Assembly (NCBI RefSeq): GCF_004022705.2
Contig: NZ_RZOY02000006.1
Location: 30,846-94,845 of the forward strand
Direction of reading: 5' to 3'
Length of the DNA: 64,000 nt
DNA from: Mesorhizobium sp. M2D.F.Ca.ET.226.01.1.1
GTDB lineage: Bacteria > Pseudomonadota > Alphaproteobacteria > Rhizobiales > Rhizobiaceae
The position numbers and the translations under genes were made by a program. Of this stretch, positions 38,683 through 47,340 are shown piece by piece. Position 1 is the stretch's first letter. Every line of letters starts with the position of its first letter. The notes beneath the pieces were generated by a model. It worked only from the letters and a program-made list of their open reading frames with translations. It had not been told where the DNA came from and searched no databases.

Positions 38683-39443
38683 GCGGCCGCCTCACCGTCA
38701 TCGGTCTCGGACCCGGTAATGCCGACCAGGTCACGCCGCAGGCTGCCAATGCCGTCGCCGAGGCTTCCTTCTTCTATGGCTACAAGCCCTATCTCGACCG
38801 GCTGGAACTGCGGCCGGATCAGACACGCATTGCCTCCGACAACCGCGAAGAGCTCGCCCGTTCCAATGAGGCGCTGGCCAAGGCCGCCGAGGGCCATAGC
38901 GTCGCCGTCGTCTCGGGCGGTGATCCCGGCGTCTTCGCCATGGCGGCGGCCGTCTGCGAGGCGGTCGAAGCGGGCCCGGCCGAATGGCGTGCCATCGACC
39001 TGTCGGTCGTTCCCGGGGTCACCGCCATGCTTGCAGTTGCCGCCCGCATCGGCGCGCCGCTCGGCCATGATTTCTGCGCCATCTCGCTGTCCGACAATCT
39101 CAAGCCTTGGGACCTGATCGAGTTGCGCCTGCTGGCGGCAGCCGGAGCCGGCTTCGTCATCGCGCTCTACAACCCGATCAGCAAGGCCCGCCCGTGGCAG
39201 CTTGGCCGCGCCTTCGAATGCCTGAAGGCGATCCTGCCCGGCACCACGCCGGTGATCTTCGGCCGCGCCGCCGGCCGGCCAGACGAGCGCATCGAGGTGT
39301 TTCTGCTGGCGGACGCCGACGCTGAAAAGGCCGACATGTCGACCTGCATCATCATCGGCTCGCCCGAGACCCGGATCATCAAGCGCGGCGAACGGCCCGC
39401 GCTGGTCTACACGCCGCGTTCGGCAACAGGGTCGAAAAGATGA
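38679..39443 (+). CDS. cobJ: Precorrin-3B C(17)-methyltransferase
   Basis: CobJ methylates C17 and contracts the ring to give precorrin-4. The 254-residue methylase has VIGLGPGNADQVTPQA, VVSGGDPGVFAMA, VVPGVTAMLAVAARIGAPLG and ALYNPISKARPWQL. ATG 38679 overlaps the cobI stop. Its last 37 bases overlap the end of cobK on the opposite strand. Confidence 0.96.
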   Translation: MSGRLTVIGLGPGNADQVTPQAANAVAEASFFYGYKPYLDRLELRPDQTRIASDNREELARSNEALAKAAEGHSVAVVSGGDPGVFAMAAAVCEAVEAGPAEWRAIDLSVVPGVTAMLAVAARIGAPLGHDFCAISLSDNLKPWDLIELRLLAAAGAGFVIALYNPISKARPWQLGRAFECLKAILPGTTPVIFGRAAGRPDERIEVFLLADADAEKADMSTCIIIGSPETRIIKRGERPALVYTPRSATGSKR

Positions 39444-40177
39444 TCGACCTTTGCCGCCAGCGCATCGACGGTTTCAGCCGAGGGCACGTCCGGCAAAGGC
39501 GGTCGGCGGATCATGACCACCTCGATGCCGAGCGCCCGCGCAGCGGCGATCTTGCCATAGGTCGCGTCGCCGCCGCTGTTCTTGGAGACGACGGCATTGA
39601 TCCCGTATTTTTCGAGCAACGCTCGCTCATCCGCTTCAGGAAACGGTCCGCGCGCCAGCAGGTAGAGCGCATCGGGCACGGCAAGCTTCGGCTCGACCGG
39701 ATCGACGCTGCGGATCAGATAGTTGTGCTGTGGCGCGGCCTCGAAGGCGCCAGACTCCTGCCGGCCGATAGCGAGGAAAACGCGGCGCGGCGCCGTGCCG
39801 AGCGCACTTGCCGCCTCCACCACGCTTTCGACCGGCGTCCAGCGATCGCCCGCCACAGGTTCCCAACCCGGACGGCGCAGTGCAAAAATCGGCACACCGG
39901 ATTTCGTCGCGGCTTTAGCGGCGTTGGCCGAGATACGGGCGGCGTATGGATGCGTGGCGTCGATCAGCAGATCGACGTGCTCCTCGCCAAGATAGCCGGC
40001 CAGCCCTTCCGCGCCACCAAAGCCGCCGACGCGAAACGGAACGCCCTGCGCCACCGGGCTTTCGGTACGGCCGGCAAGCGACAGCGTGATGGAAAAATCC
40101 TTGCGACCGACGAGCTTCCCTGCCAGCTGCCGGGCTTCCGTCGTTCCGCCAAGGATCAGAATACGGTGGGTCATCAT
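39407..40177 (-). CDS. cobK: Precorrin-6A reductase, encoded antisense within the cob cluster
   Basis: CobK reduces precorrin-6A to precorrin-6B with NADPH. The 256-residue product begins MMTHRILILGGTTEARQLAG, a Rossmann-like start typical of CobK/CbiJ, and has LLIDATHPYAARISANAAKA and VSKNSGGDATYGKI. Its 3' end overlaps cobJ by 37 bp and its start codon overlaps the divergent cobL start. It is the only reversed gene in the cluster and has no intergenic space for its own promoter. Confidence 0.95.
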   Translation of the reverse strand: MMTHRILILGGTTEARQLAGKLVGRKDFSITLSLAGRTESPVAQGVPFRVGGFGGAEGLAGYLGEEHVDLLIDATHPYAARISANAAKAATKSGVPIFALRRPGWEPVAGDRWTPVESVVEAASALGTAPRRVFLAIGRQESGAFEAAPQHNYLIRSVDPVEPKLAVPDALYLLARGPFPEADERALLEKYGINAVVSKNSGGDATYGKIAAARALGIEVVMIRRPPLPDVPSAETVDALAAKVDHLFDPVAERGV

Positions 40178-41417
40178 GCCTGCTAAGGGTTCGCGCGCCG
40201 CCAAGCCCGCCTCAAAATGGCTCACCATCGTCGGCATCGGCGAGGACGGTGTAGCGGGTCTCGGCAACGAGGCCAAGCAGCGCATCGCGCAGGCGGACGT
40301 CGTCTTCGGCGGCAAGCGGCATCTCAGCCTTGTCGCATCGCTGGCCAAAGGAGAAACCCGCTCATGGCCGACACCCTTCGACGCCGAAATGCGCGACGTG
40401 CTGGCGCTCGCGGGCAAGGACGTCTGCGTGCTCGCGTCCGGCGACCCGTTCTTTCACGGCGTCGGAGTCACGCTGGCCCGCAAGGTGAAGCCGGAGCAAA
40501 TGCTGGTCCTGCCGGCGCCCTCGTCTCTAGCGCTGGCCGCCTCCCGTCTCGGCTGGGCCTTGCAGGACGTCGAGACCATCTCGCTGCACGGCCATTCGAT
40601 CGACCTGATCCGGCCCCTGCTCCACCCCGGCGCGCGCATCCTTGCCCTGACATCTGACGGAGACGCACCGGCGGCCATCGCCGCGCTGCTCGACGAACTC
40701 GGCTTCGGCCCGTCGCGGTTGACGGTCCTTGAAGCGCTTGGTGGTGCCGATGAAGCGCATCGACCCTGCCGCGCCGACGCCTTCGACCTCAAAAACATCA
40801 ACGCGCTCAACGTGCTGGCGCTTGAAATTGAATCGACGCCGGATGCGCGCATCCTGCCCTTGACCGTCGGCCTCGCCGACCACCTGTTCGAGCATGATGG
40901 GCAGATTACCAAGCGCGAGATCCGCGCCATCACGCTATCGGCGCTGGCGCCGCGGCGTGGCGAGCTGCTGTGGGACGTCGGCGCCGGTTCTGGCTCGATC
41001 GGCATCGAATGGATGCTGGCGCATCCCTCGCTGCGTGCCGTTGCCATCGAAGCCAATGGCGAGCGCGCTGCCCGCATCGCCCGCAATGCCGCGCATTGCG
41101 GCGTGCCCGGCCTTGTCGTGGTCGAGGGCGCGGCGCCAAAGGCATTCGCCAAGCTGGAAACGCCGGATGCGATCTTCATCGGTGGCGGCGGCAGCGATGC
41201 CGGCGTGCTGGAGAAGGCGATCAAGGCGTTGCGTTCCGGCGGCCGGCTGGTCGCCAATGCGGTGACGCTGGAGATGGAGGCGCTGCTGCTCGACCAGTAC
41301 AACAGGTACGGCGGCGACCTTACCCGCATCGCGCTGTCGCGCGCGGCGCCGGTCGGCTCGATGCAGGGCTGGCGTCCGGCCATGCCGGTCACACAGTGGA
41401 GCTGGATAAAACCATGA
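40176..41417 (+). CDS. cobL: Bifunctional precorrin-6Y C5,15-methyltransferase (decarboxylating)
   Basis: CobL combines a CbiE-type methylase (N-terminal, starting LTIVGIGEDGVAGL) and a CbiT-type Rossmann methyltransferase (C-terminal, SAM loop DVGAGSGSIGIEW at about 267-279). It methylates C5 and C15 and decarboxylates the C12 acetate. Length is 413 residues. ATG 40176 overlaps the opposed cobK start; an upstream frame lies antisense to cobK and is rejected. The stop overlaps cobE. Confidence 0.95.
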   Translation: MPAKGSRAAKPASKWLTIVGIGEDGVAGLGNEAKQRIAQADVVFGGKRHLSLVASLAKGETRSWPTPFDAEMRDVLALAGKDVCVLASGDPFFHGVGVTLARKVKPEQMLVLPAPSSLALAASRLGWALQDVETISLHGHSIDLIRPLLHPGARILALTSDGDAPAAIAALLDELGFGPSRLTVLEALGGADEAHRPCRADAFDLKNINALNVLALEIESTPDARILPLTVGLADHLFEHDGQITKREIRAITLSALAPRRGELLWDVGAGSGSIGIEWMLAHPSLRAVAIEANGERAARIARNAAHCGVPGLVVVEGAAPKAFAKLETPDAIFIGGGGSDAGVLEKAIKALRSGGRLVANAVTLEMEALLLDQYNRYGGDLTRIALSRAAPVGSMQGWRPAMPVTQWSWIKP

Positions 41418-41923
41418 TGGTCGCGGGCATCGGCAGCCGCAAAGGCGTGAGCGTCGAAGAAGTACTGGCGGCGATTGAGACCGCGCTTGAAGCGCATGGC
41501 CTTGCGATGACCGCGCTTTCAGCGCTGGCGACGATCGAATTCAAACGCAACGAAGAAGCCATTTTCGCTGCCGGCCGTGAACTCAACCTTCCCGTAATAG
41601 TGGTTGATGCTTCCGGCTCCGAACCGTCACTCCCCCTCACCCGGCCTCCGCTTCGCTCGGCCGACCTCTCCCCAAGGGGAAAGGAGATGACAGGCGCCGC
41701 CGCCAGTCTTTTCTCCCCCACGGGGAGAAGGTGGCCCGAAGGGCCGGCTGAGGGGGTGTCTCTGCTCAGTCATTCGGGTCTTTCGCAGAGTCGCGCCGGC
41801 ACGCCGTCGGTTTCGGAGGCGTCCGCCCTCGCGGTTGCCGGGGCCGGCGCAAGACTGCTCGGGCCCCGCACGGTGCTTGGCCCGGTCACCTGCGCCATCG
41901 CCATCAGTGGAGACGCGCCATGA
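41414..41923 (+). CDS. cobE: CobE / CbiG C-terminal-domain protein with in-frame repeat insertion
   Basis: The N-terminal [20 protein letters not shown] and the C-terminal [20 protein letters not shown] belong to the CbiG C-terminal / CobE family, required in aerobic B12 synthesis but of uncertain chemistry. Without residues about 73-115, which derive from a REP-like doublet ([18 protein letters not shown]), the protein would be about 127 residues, near the family norm. The insert lies after the segment [13 protein letters not shown]. The start overlaps the cobL stop and the stop overlaps the cobM start, both ATGA. Confidence 0.9.
   Translation: MMVAGIGSRKGVSVEEVLAAIETALEAHGLAMTALSALATIEFKRNEEAIFAAGRELNLPVIVVDASGSEPSLPLTRPPLRSADLSPRGKEMTGAAASLFSPTGRRWPEGPAEGVSLLSHSGLSQSRAGTPSVSEASALAVAGAGARLLGPRTVLGPVTCAIAISGDAP
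41631..41757. repeat. REP-like doublet inside cobE
   Basis: The left module has CCCCCTCACCCGGCC, a CTTCGCTCGGCCG hairpin and CTCTCCCCAAGGGGA. The right module has CTCCCCCACGGGGAGAAGG, GTGGCCCGAAGGGCCGG and a CTGAGGGGG tail. The right module matches the left module of the element between nuoI and nuoJ. It is a different sequence family from the cobN/cobG copies but has the same two-hairpin-plus-G-tail plan. Confidence 0.88.
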
Positions 41924-42684
41924 CGGTCCATTTCATCGGCGCCGGTCCGGGAGCGGCCGACCTCATCACGCTGCGCGGCGCGCGGCTGCTGGCCAGTTGC
42001 CCGGTCTGCCTCCATGCCGGCTCGATCGTCGCGCCGGAGCTGCTCGAGCATTGCGCGCTTGGCACGAGGCTGGTCGATACCGCGCCGATGTCGCTGGATG
42101 AGATCGAGGCCGAATTTGTCGCCGCGAACAAGGCCGGCCAGGATGTTGCACGCCTGCATTCCGGCGACCTTTCGGTCTGGAGCGCGGTGGCCGAGCAAAT
42201 AAGGCGGCTGGAAAAGCACAGCATCCCCTATACGCTGACGCCGGGCGTCCCCTCCTTCGCGGCGGCGGCGGCGGCACTTCGCCGCGAGCTCACCATTCCC
42301 GAGCTCGCGCAAAGCCTGGTGCTGACGCGCGTTTCCGGCCGCGCCTCGAAAATGCCGCCGGGCGAGACGCTGGCCGGCTTCGGCCGCACCGGCGCGACGC
42401 TCGCCATCCATCTTGCCATCCATGCCATCGATCGCGTCGTTGCCGATTTGACGCCGCTTTACGGCGCCGAATGCCCGGTCGCCGTGGTCTTCCGCGCCTC
42501 CTGGCCGGACGAGCGCATCCTGACCGGCACGCTCGGCACCATCGAAGCGCAATTGGCGCAGAACCCGATGGAGCGCACGGCGATCATATTCGTCGGCAGC
42601 GCGCTCGCGGCGCGGGATTTCGGCGAAAGCTCACTCTACGACGCCCACTACCAGCGGCGTTTTCGCGGACGGGACGGATTGTGA
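41920..42684 (+). CDS. cobM: Precorrin-4 C(11)-methyltransferase
   Basis: This SAM-dependent methylase makes precorrin-5. The 254-residue product has [50 protein letters not shown] and [14 protein letters not shown]. It is coupled to cobE by an ATGA overlap and to cobA by a GTGA overlap. Confidence 0.97.
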   Translation: MTVHFIGAGPGAADLITLRGARLLASCPVCLHAGSIVAPELLEHCALGTRLVDTAPMSLDEIEAEFVAANKAGQDVARLHSGDLSVWSAVAEQIRRLEKHSIPYTLTPGVPSFAAAAAALRRELTIPELAQSLVLTRVSGRASKMPPGETLAGFGRTGATLAIHLAIHAIDRVVADLTPLYGAECPVAVVFRASWPDERILTGTLGTIEAQLAQNPMERTAIIFVGSALAARDFGESSLYDAHYQRRFRGRDGL

Positions 42685-43496
42685 ACGGCAGCGCCAATAT
42701 GAACGGACGGGTAAATGTGGAGCAGGCGCTGGCGCGGCTGAACTTCAAGCCGCGCGAGTTGGAACCCGGCCATGTCTGGCTGGCCGGCGCCGGCCCCGGC
42801 GATCCCGGCTGCCTGACGCTGGAAGTTCTGGCGGCGCTGGGGCAGTGCGATGCGCTCGTCTATGACGCGCTGGTCTCGCCCGATGTCGTGGCGGTCGCTC
42901 AAGGCGCCGAGCTCTTCTACGCCGGAAAACGCGGCGGCCAGCCTTCGATGAAACAGGATGATATCAACGCCCTGCTGGTGCGGCTGGCGCGTCAAGGCCG
43001 CCGTGTCGTGCGGCTCAAGGGCGGCGACCCCTATATTTTCGGCCGGGGCGGCGAAGAGGCTTTGGCGCTCGCGGGCGAAAGCATTCCGTTCCGGGTGCTT
43101 TCGGGCCTCACCTCCGGTCTTAGCGCATTGGCCGCAACCGGCATCCCCGCCACCATGCGCGGCATCAACAAGGCCGTCATTCTCGCCACCGGCCATGCCG
43201 CTGGCACGGATGACGACATCGATTGGGCAGCCATCGCCCGCACCGGACAGCCGGTCGTCGTCTATATGGGCATGGCCAATCTGCCGGTGATCACAGCAAA
43301 GCTGCTCGAGGGCGGCCTCGCGCCATCGACATCTGCCGCGGTGATCGTCGCGGCAACCACGCCGCAAGAGCGCATCGTCGTCGCCACGCTCGCCACCATC
43401 GCGGACGAAGCCGCAGCGGCCGGACTCGCCTCCCCGGCATTGATCGTCGTCGGCGGCATCGTCGCCATGCGCGCGGCACTGGCAGGTGATTTGTGA
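42681..43496 (+). CDS. cobA: Uroporphyrinogen-III C-methyltransferase
   Basis: CobA methylates C2 and C7 of uroporphyrinogen III to precorrin-2, the entry step of the corrin branch. The 271-residue product has [49 protein letters not shown] and a C-terminal [10 protein letters not shown]. The start is taken as GTG 42681, overlapping the cobM stop; ATG 42699 is an alternative six codons in. It lacks the CysG dehydrogenase/chelatase domain. Confidence 0.96.
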   Translation: MNGSANMNGRVNVEQALARLNFKPRELEPGHVWLAGAGPGDPGCLTLEVLAALGQCDALVYDALVSPDVVAVAQGAELFYAGKRGGQPSMKQDDINALLVRLARQGRRVVRLKGGDPYIFGRGGEEALALAGESIPFRVLSGLTSGLSALAATGIPATMRGINKAVILATGHAAGTDDDIDWAAIARTGQPVVVYMGMANLPVITAKLLEGGLAPSTSAAVIVAATTPQERIVVATLATIADEAAAAGLASPALIVVGGIVAMRAALAGDL

Positions 43497-44809
43497 CCGC
43501 CCGCGCGATCATCATCGGTGCGCCGCGCTCGGGCTCGGGCAAGACCAGCGTCACCATCGGCCTGCTGCGCGCGCTTGCCCGGCGCGGCCTGAAAGTGCGC
43601 GGCGCGAAGTCCGGACCGGACTATATCGACCCCGGCTTCCACACCGCCGCCACCGGCCTTTCCGGCGTCAATCTCGACAGCTGGGCGATGTCGCCTCCCC
43701 TGCTCAATGCGCTGGCGGCCCAGGCCGCGGACGACGCCGAATACGTCATCCTCGAAAGCGCCATGGGACTGTTCGACGGCATCCCCGCGCCGCAAGGCCG
43801 CTCGGGCTCGGCCGCCGATCTTGCGCGGCTCTACGGCCTACCGGTGCTGCTGGTGCTCGACGTTTCCGGACAGTCGACCACGGCGGCCGCCGTCGCCAAG
43901 GGTTTTGCCACTTACGACCCGGACGTGCGCATGGCCGGCGTCGTGCTCAACCGCTTGGGCAGCGAACGCCACCGGCGTCTTTCGGGCGACGCGATCGAGG
44001 CGATCGGCCTGCCGGTGGTCGGCGCCATCCTGCGCGATCCGACGCTCAACCTGCCGGAGCGGCATCTCGGCCTCGTTCAGGCCGGTGAATACGAAAACCT
44101 GATGGCGCATCTCGACCGGCTGGCCGACATGGTCGAGGCATCGCTCGACATCGATGCGATCCTGGCGCTGGCGACACCGCTCGAACCGGCGGCCGGCGAC
44201 TTCGGCAATGCGCTACAGCCGCCCGGGCAGCGCATCGCGCTGGCGGAGGACGCCGCCTTCACCTTCCTCTATCCGCATGTCGCCACGCATTGGCGCAAGG
44301 CAGGCGCCGAGATCGTGTCGTTCTCGCCGCTTGCCGATGAAGCCCCTATGGAGGACTGCGACGTCTGCTGGCTGCCCGGCGGCTACCCAGAGCTACATGC
44401 CGGCAAGCTGGCGGCCGCGACGAACTTCCGGGCGGGAATGGCGCGCTTTGCGGCGGTGAAGCCGGTTCACGGCGAGTGCGGCGGCTTCATGGTGCTGGGC
44501 GAAGTGCTGGAGGACGCGGATGGCGAGAGCCACAAAATGCTCGGGCTGCTTGGCCACTCAACCAGTTTCGCCAGGCGCAAGATGAATCTCGGCTATCGCG
44601 AGGCGCGGCTGCGCGCCGCCTGCCCGTTGGGGCCGGAAGGCACGCTGATCCGTGGTCACGAATTCCACTACGCGCAAATGACGGCCACCGACAATGACGA
44701 GCCCTTGGCCGACCTTGCCGATGGCCAGGGCAACCCGCTCGGCGCCTCGGGCTACCGGCGCGGCCATGTCAGCGGCACTTTCTTCCACGCCATAGCGAGG
44801 GGCGCATGA
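43493..44809 (+). CDS. cobB: Hydrogenobyrinic acid a,c-diamide synthase
   Basis: CobB amidates the a and c side chains using ATP and glutamine. The 438-residue protein has an N-terminal dethiobiotin-synthetase-like domain (APRSGSGKTSVTIGLLRAL, SGPDYIDPGFH) and a C-terminal class I glutamine amidotransferase-like domain with the nucleophile Cys in KPVHGECGGFMVLG. GTG 43493 overlaps the cobA stop. Confidence 0.96.
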   Translation: MTARAIIIGAPRSGSGKTSVTIGLLRALARRGLKVRGAKSGPDYIDPGFHTAATGLSGVNLDSWAMSPPLLNALAAQAADDAEYVILESAMGLFDGIPAPQGRSGSAADLARLYGLPVLLVLDVSGQSTTAAAVAKGFATYDPDVRMAGVVLNRLGSERHRRLSGDAIEAIGLPVVGAILRDPTLNLPERHLGLVQAGEYENLMAHLDRLADMVEASLDIDAILALATPLEPAAGDFGNALQPPGQRIALAEDAAFTFLYPHVATHWRKAGAEIVSFSPLADEAPMEDCDVCWLPGGYPELHAGKLAAATNFRAGMARFAAVKPVHGECGGFMVLGEVLEDADGESHKMLGLLGHSTSFARRKMNLGYREARLRAACPLGPEGTLIRGHEFHYAQMTATDNDEPLADLADGQGNPLGASGYRRGHVSGTFFHAIARGA

Positions 44810-45573
44810 GCGGCCCTTCCACATCACGGCAAGTGCTTGACGATATCGGCCTCAGCCTCGTTTTCTTCACCCTGCTGAGGTTGCCCTCGAGCGATTTCGG
44901 CGGACGCAGCCTGGCGGATGCGATCTGGGCGGCACCCTTCGCCGGTCTCGCCGTGGCGATCATCGGGGCGCTCGTCTACGCCATCGCCTACAGTCTGGGT
45001 CTTGCCAGCGGCCCGGCGGCGGCGCTCACCCTCGCCGCCACGATGCTCGTCACCGGCTGCCTGCACGAGGACGGGCTTTCCGACATTGCCGACGGCTTCG
45101 GCGGCGGTAGGACACGCGACAGGAAACTGGAGATCATGCGCGACAGTCGCATCGGCGCTTATGGCGCCGCGGCGGTCGGCGCCTCCCTGCTCATCCGCTG
45201 GAGCGCGCTCTCCGAACTCGCCGGTCCGGGCCACATCTTCCTGGCGCTGCTTGGCGCGCATGCCGCCTCGCGCGGCCTGTTCGGCGCCTTCATGCATCTT
45301 CTGCCGCCGGCGCGAGCCGACGGCCTGTCTGCCAATGCGGGCTCTGTCGCGACCGACACTGCGGTCATAGGTGCAGCGCTCGGTGCCGTGGCGCTGCTGG
45401 CGCTCGGCCTTGGCGGCGCGATCGCGGCGCTCATCCTGCTCGGCCTGCTGTTTGCCGGCTTCCGCACGCTTTGCCTAAGCCAGATCGGAGGCCAGACCGG
45501 CGACACAATCGGCGCGCTGCAGCAGCTCGGCGAGATCGCCGTTCTTCTCGTCGCTTCCGTTTGCCTTTCCTGA
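44806..45573 (+). CDS. cobV: Adenosylcobinamide-GDP ribazoletransferase (cobalamin synthase)
   Basis: This integral membrane enzyme joins alpha-ribazole to AdoCbi-GDP, the last assembly step. It is called CobV in Pseudomonas denitrificans nomenclature and CobS in enterobacteria. The 255-residue product has several transmembrane helices and the metal-binding HEDGLSDIADGFGGG motif with RDSRIGAYGA after it. ATG 44806 overlaps the cobB stop. Confidence 0.96.
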   Translation: MSGPSTSRQVLDDIGLSLVFFTLLRLPSSDFGGRSLADAIWAAPFAGLAVAIIGALVYAIAYSLGLASGPAAALTLAATMLVTGCLHEDGLSDIADGFGGGRTRDRKLEIMRDSRIGAYGAAAVGASLLIRWSALSELAGPGHIFLALLGAHAASRGLFGAFMHLLPPARADGLSANAGSVATDTAVIGAALGAVALLALGLGGAIAALILLGLLFAGFRTLCLSQIGGQTGDTIGALQQLGEIAVLLVASVCLS

Positions 45574-45598
45574 TTCTCTTTCGGAGACCTTGCCCCCC

Positions 45599-46624
45599 AT
45601 GTCCCCCCAATCAACGTCCTTCAAATCGCTCGAAGACCTTCGCGCCGCCTGCCTCGATCTCTCCAATGGCAGCGACACCGCTGCCGGCGCCGTAGCAAAA
45701 CGCCAGGACACGCTCACCAAGCCGCCGGGCAGCCTCGGCCGACTGGAAACCATCGCCGCCTGGCTAGGCCGCTGGCAGGGCCGCGACATGCCGAAGCTCG
45801 ATGCGGTTAAAGTCTTCGTCTTCGCCGGCAATCACGGGGTCACCGCGCAGGGCGTCTCGGCCTATCCGTCCGAAGTGACGGTACAGATGGTGGCTAACTT
45901 CGCCGGCGGGGGTGCTGCCATCAATCAGCTGGCCCGCATTGCCGGCGCCAAGCTCGATGTCATCCCGCTCGATCTGGATCATCCCACCGGCGACTTCACG
46001 CAAGTACCGGCAATGGACGAGCAGGCATTCCTCGCCGCCGTCTCGGCCGGCTACGACGCCGTGACCAAGGACCTCGATCTGGTCTGTTTCGGCGAGATGG
46101 GCATCGGCAACACCACCCCGGCGGCGGCAATCTCGACGGCGCTGTTCGGTGGTGGCGCGGAAAAATGGACCGGACGCGGCACTGGCGTCGACGACGCCGG
46201 CCTGAAGCGCAAAGCGGTGGCGATCGAAGCGGGCCTGAACCGCCATGCCGATTCGCTATCCGACCCGCTGAAAATTGCCGCCGCCCTAGGCGGGCGTGAA
46301 CTCGCCGCCATCTTCGGCGCCACGCTTGCCGCGCGCAAGAACAACGTGCCGGTGCTGCTCGACGGCTTCGTCTGCACCGCCGCCGCGGCACCTCTGGCGA
46401 GGCTGCACCCGACCGGTCTCGCCCACACGATTGCCGCCCACGTCTCGGCCGAAGCCGGCCATCGTCGCCTGCTCGAAGCACTCGGCCTGCCGCCGCTGCT
46501 CGATCTCGGCATGCGGCTCGGCGAAGGCTCCGGCGCCTGCCTGGCCGTCAACATCGTGCGCGCGGCGCTGGAGTGCCATACAAGGATGGCGAGCTTTGCC
46601 GAGGCGGGAGTGTCCGAAAAATAA
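45599..46624 (+). CDS. cobT: Nicotinate-nucleotide--dimethylbenzimidazole phosphoribosyltransferase
   Basis: The enzyme activates dimethylbenzimidazole to alpha-ribazole 5'-phosphate. It is called CobU in P. denitrificans; the cobaltochelatase CobT is a different protein. The 341-residue product has KPPGSLGRLE near residue 42, FAGNHGVTAQGVSAYPSEVT, ICFGEMGIGNTT-like sequence and a C-terminal LDLGMRLGEGSGA with the catalytic Glu. ATG 45599 is preferred to a TTG 9 bases upstream that leaves too little room for the GGAG at 45583. It is the last gene of the cluster. Confidence 0.95.
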   Translation: MSPQSTSFKSLEDLRAACLDLSNGSDTAAGAVAKRQDTLTKPPGSLGRLETIAAWLGRWQGRDMPKLDAVKVFVFAGNHGVTAQGVSAYPSEVTVQMVANFAGGGAAINQLARIAGAKLDVIPLDLDHPTGDFTQVPAMDEQAFLAAVSAGYDAVTKDLDLVCFGEMGIGNTTPAAAISTALFGGGAEKWTGRGTGVDDAGLKRKAVAIEAGLNRHADSLSDPLKIAAALGGRELAAIFGATLAARKNNVPVLLDGFVCTAAAAPLARLHPTGLAHTIAAHVSAEAGHRRLLEALGLPPLLDLGMRLGEGSGACLAVNIVRAALECHTRMASFAEAGVSEK

Positions 46625-46637
46625 AACTCCGTCGAAA

Positions 46638-46704
46638 TTTCAACGCTGTTGAAACATCGAAATAACGTTATTTGGCTATTCCCTGAGATAGAGTTGTTTC
46701 AGGG
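46638..46704 (+). promoter_or_regulatory. Three consecutive palindromes before a small secreted-protein gene
   Basis: TTTCAAC-GCT-GTTGAAA (46638-46654), AAATAACGTTATTT (46660-46673, a perfect 14-mer) and CCCTGA...TCAGGG (46681-46704, ending against the GGGGAG ribosome binding site) follow each other. The first overlaps a possible -35 (TTGAAA). Operator sites and a leader hairpin are the likely explanation. Confidence 0.45.
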
Positions 46705-46715
46705 GAGATCGATCA

Positions 46716-47108
46716 ATGTATTTGAAAAATCTAATATCCGTCGCAATTCTGGTTGCTGCGGCTTCGCCGGCTTTGTCTCAGGAGCAGTTTGTACGCCCGT
46801 TTCGTGGCGGCCAAGACGGATCGGCCATGATCCAGTCTTCATATTCGATGACCCTTCCGGCAAAGGATGACCAAGACGCCGCCGCGCAGCAGGAAGCTGC
46901 TCTTCGCTCATTCTACAAAGTGGCGGCCGGAAGCTGCGGCATGGTCGTCGAGACTGTCGCCGACTCGTGCGAGATCGTCGGCATGACGACCAATGCCAAT
47001 GGCCGAAACCGCAATTTCGATGGCTATGGCGGATCGGCGGTCACGGTGACCGGCCAGATCACGATGAAGGTCAAATTCAAGGCCAGTCTCAACAAGGCAG
47101 CTCAGTAA
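46716..47108 (+). CDS. Small secreted protein of unknown function
   Basis: The 130-residue protein starts with a clear signal peptide, NLISVAILVAAASPALSQEQ, with a probable cleavage after ALS or SQ. The mature part has two cysteines (SCGMVVETVADSC), which could form a disulfide, then an Asn/Gly-rich stretch and a Val/Thr-rich beta-like end. I do not recognise the family. GGGGAG lies upstream of ATG 46716. It is separated from cobT by a palindrome-rich leader and is probably its own transcript. Confidence 0.75.
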   Translation: MYLKNLISVAILVAAASPALSQEQFVRPFRGGQDGSAMIQSSYSMTLPAKDDQDAAAQQEAALRSFYKVAAGSCGMVVETVADSCEIVGMTTNANGRNRNFDGYGGSAVTVTGQITMKVKFKASLNKAAQ

Positions 47109-47159
47109 GCTCGCCTCTACCCAGGATCGGCCGATTTCCTTGCTCTTGAAGAAGGATTT

Positions 47160-47235
<76 letters not shown>

Positions 47236-47340
47236 ACACCGCCGGAAAACTCAGCGTCGGCGGCGCATATAGCCGCCGCTTTCGGGGATGTCTAGCCCTG
47301 CCGGATCATTTCCCGACAAATCGCTGAATTGCCGCAGGCA

